DNA of 64,000 nt from SURF-13 sp041695325 (GTDB lineage: Bacteria > Pseudomonadota > Gammaproteobacteria > SURF-13): positions 8,132 to 72,131 of the forward strand of contig JBGFRC010000050.1 of NCBI GenBank assembly GCA_041695325.1, given 5' to 3'. Position numbers and translations under genes: made by a program. The notes under the pieces are model-generated. The model ran no database searches. It was not told the origin of the DNA and worked only from the letters and a program-made list of their open reading frames with translations. This document shows positions 47,421 through 56,970 of this stretch, piece after piece. Each line of letters starts with the position of its first letter. The first letter of the stretch is position 1.

Positions 47421-47533
47421 TTTATTTCCTCGAACGGTTGTTGAAATGAGTGATGGGTTTAACCCTGTGCCTCGTATGGCGAGACACATTTAAAGTTTAG
47501 CAGATTCCCGCCTTGTCCGCTAGGCGCGTTCCC

Positions 47534-50500
47534 TCAACCGGCGGGCGCCGCCTGCGCCTCCGGCATCTTGTCATTGGACTTGATCGGCTCGATGACCGGG
47601 TCCTGCCACGACCCTTTCACCGTGTATTGCACGCGCGCGATGCCGCCTATGCCCGGCTTAAACAGCCTCTCAAGCAGATAGAGGCCGGTGCCGATGCCGA
47701 TCCCGACCGGGCCACCCAGCGCCCCGGCCAGCGGCAGGGTAGCGCCGATGTTGGGCGCCACCGTCGCCACTTGATCGTAATCCCTGGCGGCAAGTCCAAT
47801 GCGCCCGGACACGCTGATCTGGGCCGCCGGTCCCTCCATGACCAGATTATTGGTATAGGCGTCGCCTTTGTCCAGCGTGAAGGCGCCCTCGATGCGATCA
47901 AAGCTGAACCCCTCGCCGAACAAATCGCGGAAATCGAGCAGCAGGCGGCGCGGCAAGGCCTGCAAGCTGAGCAGGCCGAACACGCGCGCCGCGCCCGGTT
48001 CGATTTCCAGCAAGCGTCCCTGCTTGGCGTTGAGCGCCAGCGTGCCGCTTAAGCGCGCCGGGGCAAAATCGCCGGGCCCCCCAGGCCAGTGCACGGACGC
48101 CTCCATGCGCGCCTTGCCGCCCGCGACGGTTTCAGCGTAACCAAGCTGGGCCAGCGCCTTGCCGAAATCGGCGCTGTCCACGCTGGCGTCCAGGCGCGAC
48201 TGCTGCGCGTCATCCGACGCCGTCCATTCCCCCATGCCTTGTATTTGCATGTGGGGCGAAACCAGCTGCACTTTTTCAAAGCGCAGGCCGCTTGGCTGTT
48301 TAACGGCTTCCAGCATGAGGGCGCCGAAATCCGCATCGCCGTATTTCACGCTTTGACTGGTGATGTGCAGCGCGGGCCAGTTGCGCGGATCAAACTTCGC
48401 CTTGCGCTCGCCGGCTGGTTGGGTGAAATGCAAGCGTTGCAGGGTCATGGTCAGGCGAGGCGCTGCGCCCCCCGCCCACTGCGCCCGGCCCGCGATCTCG
48501 GCGCTGTCGAACTCGGCGTCCCACACCTCTGCCCTGCGCTGGGCGCGCAGGCTGAGGTTGGTAAAGCGCCGTTCCGCCAGCTCCAGCACCCCGAGCCGCA
48601 CGTCCAGGCTGTTCAGCAGCCGCCAAGTACCGTCCGTGCGCGCGCCGCCTTGCGTCCGGGCAAAATACTCCCGCCAGCCGTCGAGGTCGAGCGCAAGATG
48701 CGGAGCCTCGCCGCTGACGCGCAGGCCTTGCGCGGGCAGCACCGCATCGGCGCCTCCCAAACGCAGCTCACCCCGCTTGATGACCCAACCCGGCCTGTCC
48801 CGCTGTTTCTCCTCGCTTATCTCAAAAATTCCATTCCAGCGCTCTCCATAGCGCAGCGTGAAACGGCGCTCGCGCGCCTTGCCCAGTTCCATGGCGAAAC
48901 GCGCCTCGAGCGGCTCCTCCGCCGGCTTGGCCAGCGGCTGCGGCAGGCGCACCGTCACGCCGCGCAGCGAGGAACTGAGCATCAGCGTGGCCTGCACCTG
49001 TTTCGCCTCGTCCTCCACAAGACGCAATCCGGCGCTCCAATCGGTCTCGCCTTCCAGGTCCTTGAACCAGTCCGCCTTGACATTCGGCGCCAGCGCGTTC
49101 AGTTGCTGGACGAGCTGCGCCGGCGTGGCGCGGCTGTGCAGCTCGATCAAGGTGCTGCGCCCTGCGCCGGGGGCTTCTTCCGAGTGGATGTCCATCTGGC
49201 CGGGCCTGCCGCCCAGACTCACGGCGATGTTGCGTCCGCTGAGCGTCATGGCCTGAGTGAAGCTGATCGTGCCGTTGATGGCGTCAATCTCGATGGGGGG
49301 GGCTGACTCCTGCGCGATACGCAGAGCGCTGTCGCGCAGCTCCAGCGCGCCCTGTACGCGGTTTGGTTCAGGCGAGATCGGAATCAGCATCTCCAGATTC
49401 AACAGGCTCTGCCCCGTTGCGCTCACGCCCCTGAGATAAGCGCCGAAGCGTTCATTGAGCGGGCTCTCCTTGAGCAAGCGCAACACGTCCGACGTCGGGC
49501 CGCGCGCCTTGCCCCGCACCGTAAGCTGCGGTTCGCGCACGAAGACGTCCGGGATCAGCGCGCGCGCCTCCACCACCTGCGCGTTGAAAATCTTCGCGCT
49601 CGCCACATCAATCTGCAAACCGCGGTTGCGTAACACGACTTCGGCCTCCATCTCCCCCAGCCACGGCCAGCCAGGCTCGTAGGCGAACACCATGGCGCTC
49701 ACGCGTGCGCGCGCCTCGAAGCTGCCGTTGCCGGCGTCGAACGGGAATTCATCCAGACGCCCGTGCAACAGCAGCGCGGCGTTGCTGATCTCGCCGCTCA
49801 CCAGGGCCTGATCCAGCCAACGCAGCGCCTTGGGGCTGAGGCGCTGCACCGGCAGGTATTTGCTCACCGCCGCGACATTGACGTGTTGCAGCCGCGCCTG
49901 CGCGTTGACAAACGGCATACGCTCGCCGCGCGTCCATTCCAGGGAGGCGCCGAGACGCAGATCAAAATCCGGATTTTTTAACGCCAGATCGCCGCTGTTA
50001 AGCGACCAACCTTCCGTGTCCCGTCGCCAGTCCACGCGGCCGCGCGCGCTGTCGAGGGCAAGCGGCGCGCGCAACTCCGGGCCAAAATCAAAACGCAGCG
50101 GCGCACCCTGCAACGTCAGCGTGCCCGCAGCGTGATCGCCGTGCAGCACCCCGCCCACTATCTGCATACCGGGCATGGATCGCCAAGGCGAGGTGCGCAG
50201 GTTGCGCAACTGGGCGCGGATATACCAGCGCGCATCCGGCGCGAAGGGATCGGCGAGGGTCACGCGCACGCGCGCGTCATGCAGCTCGCCGCGCGGCTGC
50301 GCGCCGCGCAGGCTCTCCTTGAGCCTGGCGGCCAGCGCGCGGTTGACCAACAAGGCCTGGCTCGCGTCTTCCAGGCGCAGCAGGCTGAACTGGCCGTCCA
50401 CGGTGTCGCCCGCACGCAGCACACGGAACGAAGACGGGGCGCTGACGGCGCCGTCGCGCGCCACGACAAAACGCTGTAGCGTCAGGTCCCAGCCCTGCGC

Positions 50501-51454
50501 GGTGCGCTGCCAGTGCAGCTCCCCGCTGACGCGGCTGAGGTCAAGACCGGCGTCACGCGTTTGACCCGCGAGATGCAGATCGTGCGCCTCCAACTCCCCC
50601 TGTAGCGCGATCAGCCGTTCGTCCTGCCACTCGCCCCACAGCTCCAACTCCACGCGCCCGCTCTTCAGCTCAAACCCGGCCGGCTGCTTAAGCCACTGTG
50701 CGATCTCGACGCCGTCGCCCGCCGCATAGAATTGACCATTGAGGCCGGCAGGCTGGGTCAGGTCTCCGGTCGCATCCGCCAGCACACGCAGCCTTTGTTT
50801 CAGCCCCGCGCGCGGCTCCAGGCTCACGTCTAGCTGATGGCGCCGGCCGTCGCTGCGCAAACGCAGATTGACGCCGGTAAGGTGCTGCACGCTTCCGCTG
50901 GCTTCGTCTTTCCAGGCGACCTCACTGTCCTCCAGAGCCAGATAGCCCTGTTGCGCCAGCCATTGCTTGAAAAACACGCCGTCGTCGTCCTCCATGCCCT
51001 CGATGACTATCGCGCCGTCTTTGCGTCGCAGCAACGTCAAGTCCGCGCCGGACAGGGTGAGATGGTGTAGCTCCGGGCGCCGCTTGCGCAGAGAGGCCGG
51101 AACATTCACGTTCATGCGCGCGCTTTCCAGGCTGAGCACCGTGCGCGTGGCGTTTTTGTCCAGCACCTGTACTTCCTGCAAATGCACTTCAGGCCCCCGC
51201 CATGACCAGTCGGCGTACAGCTTGCCGATCTTCACCGGCTGCCCGGCCGCCAGGCTTGCGCGCTGCTCCAGCTCCGCGCGCAATTCGCCCGCCATGGGCA
51301 TCAGCACGCTGGCGGCGGCGAATAACGCCGCCCCCAGCACGATCGCCACGGCGAGCGTCAACCACAACGTGCCCGCAAGGTGGCGCCATGCCGACGGCGC
51401 ATGGCGCGCGGCGCGCTCCTGCCACTTGCGCAGTTTGTGGGTTATTTCCTGCAT
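47534..51454 (-). CDS. yhdP: AsmA-like envelope protein YhdP
   Basis: Very large inner-membrane-anchored protein of the AsmA/YhdP group, implicated in phospholipid transport to the outer membrane in E. coli. 1306 residues: basic cytoplasmic start, one membrane helix (about 28-50), then a long periplasmic region of repeating beta segments with a C-terminal AsmA-like block (FSFDRIEGAFTLDKGDAYTNNLVMEGPAAQISVSGRIGL style). Follows rng by 9 bp, the common rng-yhdP pairing. Confidence 0.92.
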   Translation of the reverse strand: MQEITHKLRKWQERAARHAPSAWRHLAGTLWLTLAVAIVLGAALFAAASVLMPMAGELRAELEQRASLAAGQPVKIGKLYADWSWRGPEVHLQEVQVLDKNATRTVLSLESARMNVNVPASLRKRRPELHHLTLSGADLTLLRRKDGAIVIEGMEDDDGVFFKQWLAQQGYLALEDSEVAWKDEASGSVQHLTGVNLRLRSDGRRHQLDVSLEPRAGLKQRLRVLADATGDLTQPAGLNGQFYAAGDGVEIAQWLKQPAGFELKSGRVELELWGEWQDERLIALQGELEAHDLHLAGQTRDAGLDLSRVSGELHWQRTAQGWDLTLQRFVVARDGAVSAPSSFRVLRAGDTVDGQFSLLRLEDASQALLVNRALAARLKESLRGAQPRGELHDARVRVTLADPFAPDARWYIRAQLRNLRTSPWRSMPGMQIVGGVLHGDHAAGTLTLQGAPLRFDFGPELRAPLALDSARGRVDWRRDTEGWSLNSGDLALKNPDFDLRLGASLEWTRGERMPFVNAQARLQHVNVAAVSKYLPVQRLSPKALRWLDQALVSGEISNAALLLHGRLDEFPFDAGNGSFEARARVSAMVFAYEPGWPWLGEMEAEVVLRNRGLQIDVASAKIFNAQVVEARALIPDVFVREPQLTVRGKARGPTSDVLRLLKESPLNERFGAYLRGVSATGQSLLNLEMLIPISPEPNRVQGALELRDSALRIAQESAPPIEIDAINGTISFTQAMTLSGRNIAVSLGGRPGQMDIHSEEAPGAGRSTLIELHSRATPAQLVQQLNALAPNVKADWFKDLEGETDWSAGLRLVEDEAKQVQATLMLSSSLRGVTVRLPQPLAKPAEEPLEARFAMELGKARERRFTLRYGERWNGIFEISEEKQRDRPGWVIKRGELRLGGADAVLPAQGLRVSGEAPHLALDLDGWREYFARTQGGARTDGTWRLLNSLDVRLGVLELAERRFTNLSLRAQRRAEVWDAEFDSAEIAGRAQWAGGAAPRLTMTLQRLHFTQPAGERKAKFDPRNWPALHITSQSVKYGDADFGALMLEAVKQPSGLRFEKVQLVSPHMQIQGMGEWTASDDAQQSRLDASVDSADFGKALAQLGYAETVAGGKARMEASVHWPGGPGDFAPARLSGTLALNAKQGRLLEIEPGAARVFGLLSLQALPRRLLLDFRDLFGEGFSFDRIEGAFTLDKGDAYTNNLVMEGPAAQISVSGRIGLAARDYDQVATVAPNIGATLPLAGALGGPVGIGIGTGLYLLERLFKPGIGGIARVQYTVKGSWQDPVIEPIKSNDKMPEAQAAPAG

Positions 51455-51463
51455 CTCGACGGT

Positions 51464-52999
51464 TTAAGTCAGCACGACGTCATATTGTTCCTGGGTATAT
51501 TGCGACTCGACCTGGAATTTGATCGGTTTAGCGATGAACTCCTCCAGCTCCGCCAGGCTGGCGGACTCCTCATCGAGCAGCAAATCCACCACCTCCTGCG
51601 AGGCAAGCACCAGGAAACGCTGCGCCTCGAACTGGCGCGCGGCGCGCAGGATTTCGCGGAAGATTTCGTAACACACGGTCTCCACGCTCTTCAGCTCGCC
51701 GCGCCCCTTGCACACCGGGCATGGTTCGCACAGCACGTGCCCCAGGCTCTCGCGCGTGCGCTTGCGCGTCATTTCCACCAGCCCCAGCGCCGACACTCCG
51801 CTGATATGGGTACGCACGCGGTCCCGCTCCAGGGCCTTTTCCAGCGCGCGCAGCACCTGCTGACGGTGTTCCGCGTTCTGCATGTCTATGAAATCCAGGA
51901 TGATGATGCCGCCCAGGTTGCGCAGGCGCAGTTGGCGCGCGATGGCCTGCGCCGCCTCAAGGTTGGTCTTGAAGATGGTCTCGTCGAGGTTGCGGTGCCC
52001 GACGAAGGCGCCGGTGTTCACGTCTATCGTGGTCATGGCCTCGGTCTGGTCTATCACCAGATAACCGCCGGACTTGAGCTGCACGCGCCGCTCCAGGGCC
52101 TTTTGTATCTCGTCCTCCACGCCGTACAGATCAAAGATCGGACGCTCGCCGGGATAATGCTCGATGCGCCCCATCAGCTCCGGCGTGAATTTGCGCGCGA
52201 ATTCCAGCACGCGTTGATAGGTCTCGCGTGAATCCACGCGCACCTGCTCGATTTCCATGCCCACCAGATCGCGCATCGTGCGCAGCACCAGCGACAGGTC
52301 TTCATACAGGAGGCGCGGCGCGGATTCCGCTGCGGCGCGCTCGGCGATGGAGAGCCACAGCTTTTGCAGAAACTCGCGGTCGGCGCGCAGCTCTTCCGCG
52401 CTCACCCCCTCGGCCAGGGTGCGCACGATATAGCCGCCCTCCAGCGCCGCCGGGCCAAGCAAAATCAGCGCGTCTTTGAGGCGCTGACGCTCTTCGGCGC
52501 TTTCGATCTTTTGCGACACGCCGATATGCGGCGTGCCGGTCGCTCCCGGCATCCTGCCTCCCGCGACATTAGTACGTCCTTGGACGTCAGGCGTGAACAC
52601 CAGATAACGCGACGGCACCGCGATCTGCGTGGTCAGCCGCGCGCCCTTGCTACCGAGCTGATCCTTGATCACCTGCACCACGATGTCCTGTCCTTCGCGC
52701 AGCAGCTCGGTGATGGACTCCGGCGTCTTTTTCTCCTGCGCGGCATCCGGCATGACCACATCCCTGTTCGGCGCGGGAATCGCGTCGGAGGCATGCAAAA
52801 ACGCGGTGCGCTCTAGACCGATATCCACGAACGCCGCCTGCATGCCGGGCAGCACCCGTCTCACGCGGCCCTTATAGATGTTTCCCACCAGCCCGCGCTT
52901 GCGCGTGCGCTCGATGAAAATATCCTGCAGCACGCCGTTTTCCACCAGCGCCACGCGCGTTTCGCGCGGGGTTACGTTCATGAGTATTTCGCGGCTCAT
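51464..52999 (-). CDS. rng: Ribonuclease G, with a 17-residue repeat-encoded insert
   Basis: Endonuclease maturing the 16S 5' end and some mRNAs. 511 residues: S1 domain (RKRGLVGNIYKGRVRRVLPGMQAAFVDIG), RNase H-like and DNase I-like parts with catalytic aspartates around IIILDFIDM, and the zinc-link CEPCPVCKG near the C-terminus. Residues 138-154 (DVQGRTNVAGGRMPGAT) lie where related proteins run from LVFxP directly to HVGVSQ; they are encoded by a palindromic repeat (52538-52588). Confidence 0.96.
   Translation of the reverse strand: MSREILMNVTPRETRVALVENGVLQDIFIERTRKRGLVGNIYKGRVRRVLPGMQAAFVDIGLERTAFLHASDAIPAPNRDVVMPDAAQEKKTPESITELLREGQDIVVQVIKDQLGSKGARLTTQIAVPSRYLVFTPDVQGRTNVAGGRMPGATGTPHIGVSQKIESAEERQRLKDALILLGPAALEGGYIVRTLAEGVSAEELRADREFLQKLWLSIAERAAAESAPRLLYEDLSLVLRTMRDLVGMEIEQVRVDSRETYQRVLEFARKFTPELMGRIEHYPGERPIFDLYGVEDEIQKALERRVQLKSGGYLVIDQTEAMTTIDVNTGAFVGHRNLDETIFKTNLEAAQAIARQLRLRNLGGIIILDFIDMQNAEHRQQVLRALEKALERDRVRTHISGVSALGLVEMTRKRTRESLGHVLCEPCPVCKGRGELKSVETVCYEIFREILRAARQFEAQRFLVLASQEVVDLLLDEESASLAELEEFIAKPIKFQVESQYTQEQYDVVLT
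52538..52588 (-). repeat. Two-hairpin palindromic repeat, copy 3 (in frame in rng)
   Basis: First hairpin GACGTCC/GGACGTA type around AA, second with outer stem GTCGC/GCGAC (52539-52567) and inner stem GGCA/TGCC with GGA loop. Same reading frame as the bamC copy. Confidence 0.85.
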
Positions 53000-53066
53000 G
53001 TCTTTTTATCTGAATCTGCCATCTAAAAAGTCATACATAGCGTCAGAAATCGTCGCGAGCGGCTTG

Positions 53067-53095
53067 GTCGCTTCCGGTATCCTGCCTCCCGCGCA
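53067..53095 (-). repeat. Two-hairpin palindromic repeat, degenerate copy 4 (rlmH-rng gap)
   Basis: On the minus strand GGGA-GGCAGGA-TACC-GGAA-GCGAC; only the second hairpin is left and the left outer arm is altered. It sits in the 110-bp gap after rlmH. Confidence 0.6.
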
Positions 53096-53109
53096 GCGGA
53101 TTTATGATG

Positions 53110-53580
53110 CTATGTACGGTGATAGGGATGATGTTTCAGTATACTCCAGGCGCGATACAGCTGCTCGGCGGCCACGATGCGCGCCAGTAAGTGCGGGAGC
53201 GTCAGCTTCGACAGCGACCATTTAAACTGCGCGCGTTTGAGGCAGGACTCGGCCAGGCCATCGGGTCCGCCGATAAGCAGCGCCACGTCACGCCCGTCTT
53301 GCAGCCAGTCCTGGAGGTGTGCGGACAATTGTTCAGTGCTCCATTCCACGCCGCGCACGTCGAGCGCGATCACGCGGCAGTCCTTCGGGATTGCGGCCAG
53401 CATGCGCTCGCCTTCGCCCTGCACCGCGCGCGCGATGTCGGCGCTCTTGCCACGCTGGCCGGGCGCGATTTCAATCAGATTCAGCCGGCACCCCGGCGGC
53501 AGGCGCCGTGCATACTCCTGGTAGCCTGTTTTGACCCACTCAGGCTGGCGCTCGCCTACGGCGATGAGGTGGATGCGCAG
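53110..53580 (-). CDS. rlmH: 23S rRNA (pseudouridine(1915)-N(3))-methyltransferase RlmH, apparent CTG start
   Basis: SPOUT-class methyltransferase acting on the 70S ribosome. From 53580 the frame reads LRIHLIAVGERQPEWVKTGY through LLIGGPDGL and LPHLLARIVAAEQLYRAW to HPYHRT: 156 residues, the normal length (E. coli 155). The codon at the Met position is CTG (53578-53580); the rsfS stop TAG lies in the same frame two codons upstream, so no ATG, GTG or TTG is available. The first standard start, GTG 53424, would delete about 50 conserved residues. Confidence 0.9.
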   Translation of the reverse strand: MRIHLIAVGERQPEWVKTGYQEYARRLPPGCRLNLIEIAPGQRGKSADIARAVQGEGERMLAAIPKDCRVIALDVRGVEWSTEQLSAHLQDWLQDGRDVALLIGGPDGLAESCLKRAQFKWSLSKLTLPHLLARIVAAEQLYRAWSILKHHPYHRT

Positions 53581-53583
53581 CGC

Positions 53584-54000
53584 CTAACCCCCGCGTGATT
53601 TCGCCCGTGCCCTGGCGCGGGCTTTTGGCTCAGGCCTGGAGACGGGACGCGCTGTTTTGGCGCGCGGGACGCGCACGGGCGCGGCGCCCCACAGCTTTTC
53701 CAGGTTATAAAAATCGCGCGTCTGCGGCAGCATCACGTGCACCACCACATCGCCCAGGTCTATCAGCACCCACTCCCCTTCGCGCTCACCCTCCACGCCC
53801 AGCGGGCGGCAGCCCTTCCGCCTGGCCCTTTCCACCACCGCGTCGGCCAGCGACTTGACGTGACGGCTGGAGGTGCCGCTGGCGATCACCAGCATATCGG
53901 TGACGTCGGAAATACCGCGCACATCCAGCGCCTTGATGTCGAGCGCCTTCCTGTCCTCCAGCGCGCCCACGACGAGTTTTTTCAAATGGTGCAGTTGCAT
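53584..54000 (-). CDS. rsfS: Ribosome silencing factor RsfS
   Basis: Binds L14 and blocks subunit joining in stationary phase. 138 residues; DIKALDVRGISDVTDMLVIASGTSSRHVKSLAD and GEWVLIDLGDVVVHVM are family signatures. The last 30 residues form an Arg/Lys/Ala-rich basic tail not seen in the short E. coli protein, possibly an extra RNA contact. Lies in the conserved nadD-rsfS-rlmH order. Confidence 0.96.
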   Translation of the reverse strand: MQLHHLKKLVVGALEDRKALDIKALDVRGISDVTDMLVIASGTSSRHVKSLADAVVERARRKGCRPLGVEGEREGEWVLIDLGDVVVHVMLPQTRDFYNLEKLWGAAPVRVPRAKTARPVSRPEPKARARARAKSRGG

Positions 54001-54018
54001 GAGTGACCCTTGCTGTAA

Positions 54019-54645
54019 CTAACGATAAATGTGCCGCGCACGAACCATTTGGTAGACTGCATCCGGTGTCAGATAGCGTGCGCTCTTGCCTTGTGCGATC
54101 AGGGCGCGGATGCGCGAGGAAGAGATATCCAGCGCGGGTATGGGCCACAGTATGATCCGGCCGTGTTTGTGCGCGCGCAATCCGGCGGCGTCCGTCACGC
54201 GCTGCTGCGACAACAGCTCATCCATCTCACCCCTGGCGTTTATCTCATATCCCGGGCGATGCGCCACGGCGAGGTGGGCCAAACTCAGCAATTCGCGCCA
54301 GCGGCGCCAGGTGGAGATACCAAGAAAGGCGTCCACGCCGAGGATCAGGCACAGCGGGGTGGAGGGAAATTCCGCGCGCAATGATTCCAGCGTATCTATG
54401 GTGTAGGAGGGTCCAGGCCTGGTGATTTCACGGTCGTCCACGCGCAAGCCCGGTTCCTCCTGGGTCGCAGCGCTCAACATGGCGAGGCGCAGCGTGGCGC
54501 TCGCCACGGGCGGCGGGCGGTGCGGCGGGATGCCGCACGGAATCAAACGCACCTCGTCCAGACTCAGCTCCTGCCGCGCCTCCAGCGCCAGCCGCAGGTG
54601 GCCGCAGTGGACGGGATCGAAGCTGCCGCCGAGAAGTCCTATCAC
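54019..54645 (-). CDS. nadD: Nicotinate-nucleotide adenylyltransferase NadD
   Basis: Adenylates nicotinate mononucleotide in NAD synthesis. 208 residues; nucleotidyltransferase motif GGSFDPVHCGH at 6-16 and the C-terminal ISSSRIR (variant of ISSTxxR). ATG at 54645, 15 bp after proA. Confidence 0.97.
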   Translation of the reverse strand: MIGLLGGSFDPVHCGHLRLALEARQELSLDEVRLIPCGIPPHRPPPVASATLRLAMLSAATQEEPGLRVDDREITRPGPSYTIDTLESLRAEFPSTPLCLILGVDAFLGISTWRRWRELLSLAHLAVAHRPGYEINARGEMDELLSQQRVTDAAGLRAHKHGRIILWPIPALDISSSRIRALIAQGKSARYLTPDAVYQMVRARHIYR

Positions 54646-54660
54646 AGAAAAGACAGCTAC

Positions 54661-55938
54661 CTACTTTCTAACATGTCCATCCCCCAGCACGATGAATTTC
54701 TGCGTGGTGAGCCCTTCCAGCCCGACCGGGCCGCGCGCGTGCAGCTTGTCGGTGCTGATGCCGATTTCCGCGCCCAGGCCGTATTCAAAGCCGTCGGCCA
54801 GGCGCGTGGAGGCGTTGACCATCACCGAGCTGGAGTCCACCTCGCGCAGGAAGCGCTGCGCGTGCGAGTAGTCCTCGGTCACGATGGCGTCGGTGTGCGC
54901 CGAGCCGTGGGTCTGGATATGCTCGATGGCCTGGTCCAAATCCTTGACCACGCGCACCGCCAGTATCGGCGCGAGGTATTCGGTGTCCCAGTCTTCCGCC
55001 GCGGCCGGTTTGGCTCCCGGCAGCAGCGCGCACGCGGTTTCGTCGCCGCGCAATTCCACGCCGGCGTCCCGATACATCTTGCCGAGCTTGGGCAGCACGC
55101 GCGCTGCGATGTCCTGGTTCACCAGCAGCGTTTCCATGGTATTGCACGTGCCGTAGCGCTGGGTCTTGGCGTTGTAGGCCACCTTGATCGCCTTCTCGAC
55201 GTCGGCCTTGTCGTCCAGGTACACGTGGCACACGCCGTCCAGATGTTTCAACACCGGCACCGTGGCTTCTTCGCTGATGCGCGCGATCAGGCCCTTGCCG
55301 CCGCGCGGCACGATCACATCCACGTACTGCTTCATACGTATCAGCTCGCCCACCGCGGCGCGGTCGGCGGTGGCGATCACCTGCACCGCGTCTTGCGGCA
55401 AGCCGGCTACTTTAAGCCCGGCCTGGATGCAGGCGGCGATGGCCTGATTGGAATGCAGCGCCTCGGAACCGCCGCGCAATATCGCGGCATTGCCGGACTT
55501 GAGGCACAGACCGGCGGCGTCGGCGGTGACGTTGGGGCGCGACTCATAGATGATGCCGATCACGCCCAGCGGCACGCGCATCTTGCCCACCTGGAATCCC
55601 GCCGGGCGGAATTTGAGATCGCTGATCTCGCCCACCGGGTCGGGCAGCGCGGCGATTTCACGCAATCCCTGGGCCATAGTCCGGACGCGCGCCGGGTTCA
55701 GTTCCAGCCGGTCCAGCATGGCGGCGTCGAGCCCCGCTTTTTTGCCCGCTTCAATATCTTTTTTATTGGCGTCAAGCAGCGCGTTGAGATCGCGCTCCAT
55801 GGCTTCCGCCATCGCCACCAGGGCGTCGTTCTTGGCCTGGGTGGAAGCGCGGCTCATGGCGCGCGCCGCCATGCGTGCGCGTCTGCCCACGTCCAGCATG
55901 TATTGCTTGACATCCAGCATCTCGACTCGTGCGTTCAT
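54661..55938 (-). CDS. proA: Glutamate-5-semialdehyde dehydrogenase ProA
   Basis: Reduces gamma-glutamyl phosphate in proline synthesis. 425 residues; aldehyde-dehydrogenase fold with nucleophile Cys in YGTCNTMETLLV, VPRGGKGLIARI, and ESRPNVTADAAGLCLKSGNA. The ATG at 55938 has GAGG upstream; the codon before it is TTG and would add one Met. ProB is not adjacent. Confidence 0.96.
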   Translation of the reverse strand: MNARVEMLDVKQYMLDVGRRARMAARAMSRASTQAKNDALVAMAEAMERDLNALLDANKKDIEAGKKAGLDAAMLDRLELNPARVRTMAQGLREIAALPDPVGEISDLKFRPAGFQVGKMRVPLGVIGIIYESRPNVTADAAGLCLKSGNAAILRGGSEALHSNQAIAACIQAGLKVAGLPQDAVQVIATADRAAVGELIRMKQYVDVIVPRGGKGLIARISEEATVPVLKHLDGVCHVYLDDKADVEKAIKVAYNAKTQRYGTCNTMETLLVNQDIAARVLPKLGKMYRDAGVELRGDETACALLPGAKPAAAEDWDTEYLAPILAVRVVKDLDQAIEHIQTHGSAHTDAIVTEDYSHAQRFLREVDSSSVMVNASTRLADGFEYGLGAEIGISTDKLHARGPVGLEGLTTQKFIVLGDGHVRK

Positions 55939-55948
55939 CAACCTGCCC

Positions 55949-56968
55949 TCATGCGCGGCGCAGCGTGACCCCGGCTACGCCCAGGCTCAACGCCAGCAAC
56001 TCATCCCACGACCGCCCGGCCGCAAAGCCTTTTATCACGCGCTCCGCGTGCGCCGCGCGGCGCAGCAACCTCCACCACCTGCGCGCCTGGTGGCGCTGCA
56101 GTGCCTGTCTTATCAAAGGCTTTCTTTTTTCCCACACCTTGTGCTTCGCCAGTATCTGCTCCGCGCCCATTCCCTTATCGCTATCATACGCCATCGCGGC
56201 CAGCGCGCGCACCTCGCGCGTCAGCGCCCACAGGATGAAGGCCGGCTCTTCCGCCTCCGCGCGCAGGCCGTTCAACACGCGCACGGCGCGCACGGCGTCG
56301 CCCGCGAGCGCGGCGTCGGCCAGCGCGTACACGTCAAAGCGCGCGCTGTCGGCCACCGCTTCGTGCACCGCCTCAGCCGTAATAGGCGCGCCGCCGTACA
56401 GCAAATACAGTTTCTCGATGTCCTGCGCCGCGGCCAGCAAATTTCCTTCCACGCGCGCGGCCAATAACTCCGCGGCGTCCTCGCCCGGTTGCATGCCCTT
56501 GGCGCGCATGCGCGCCGCGACCCAGCCCGGCACGGCGCGCGCCTCCACCGGCCACACCTGCACCAGCACGCCGGCCTCCTCCAGCGCGCTCATCCATCTG
56601 GTTTTTTGCACGGCGGCGTCGAGCTTGGGGCAGGTGAGAAGCAGCACCACGTCGGGTAACGCGGCCTGTGCATAGGCCAGCAATGCCGCCGCGCCGGCTT
56701 CGCCCGGTTTGGTATTTGGCAGTCGCAGCTCAATCAGCTTGCGTTCGGCGAACAGCGACAGATTTTGCGCCGACTGGGTGAGCATGGCCCAGTCGAAACC
56801 GGGCCCGGCGTTGAAAATGATGCGCTCGCCGTATCCCTGAGCGCGCGCCGCGGCGCGGACGGCGTCACACGCCTCCTGCACCTGCAGCGGCTCATCGCCG
56901 CTCACCAGGTAAACCGGCGCCAACCCCCGGCGCAGGTGTAACGCAAGCTGCTCGGCCTTGGCTCTCAC
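55949..56968 (-). CDS. holA: DNA polymerase III subunit delta HolA
   Basis: Clamp-loader subunit that opens the beta clamp. 339 residues from GTG; LAPVYLVSGDEPLQVQEACDAVR at the N-terminus is the family signature, with a helical C-terminal collar domain (EEPAFILWALTREVRAL). It lies directly downstream of lptE (two bases), the conserved leuS-lptE-holA order. Confidence 0.96.
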   Translation of the reverse strand: MRAKAEQLALHLRRGLAPVYLVSGDEPLQVQEACDAVRAAARAQGYGERIIFNAGPGFDWAMLTQSAQNLSLFAERKLIELRLPNTKPGEAGAAALLAYAQAALPDVVLLLTCPKLDAAVQKTRWMSALEEAGVLVQVWPVEARAVPGWVAARMRAKGMQPGEDAAELLAARVEGNLLAAAQDIEKLYLLYGGAPITAEAVHEAVADSARFDVYALADAALAGDAVRAVRVLNGLRAEAEEPAFILWALTREVRALAAMAYDSDKGMGAEQILAKHKVWEKRKPLIRQALQRHQARRWWRLLRRAAHAERVIKGFAAGRSWDELLALSLGVAGVTLRRA

Positions 56969-56970
56969 CG

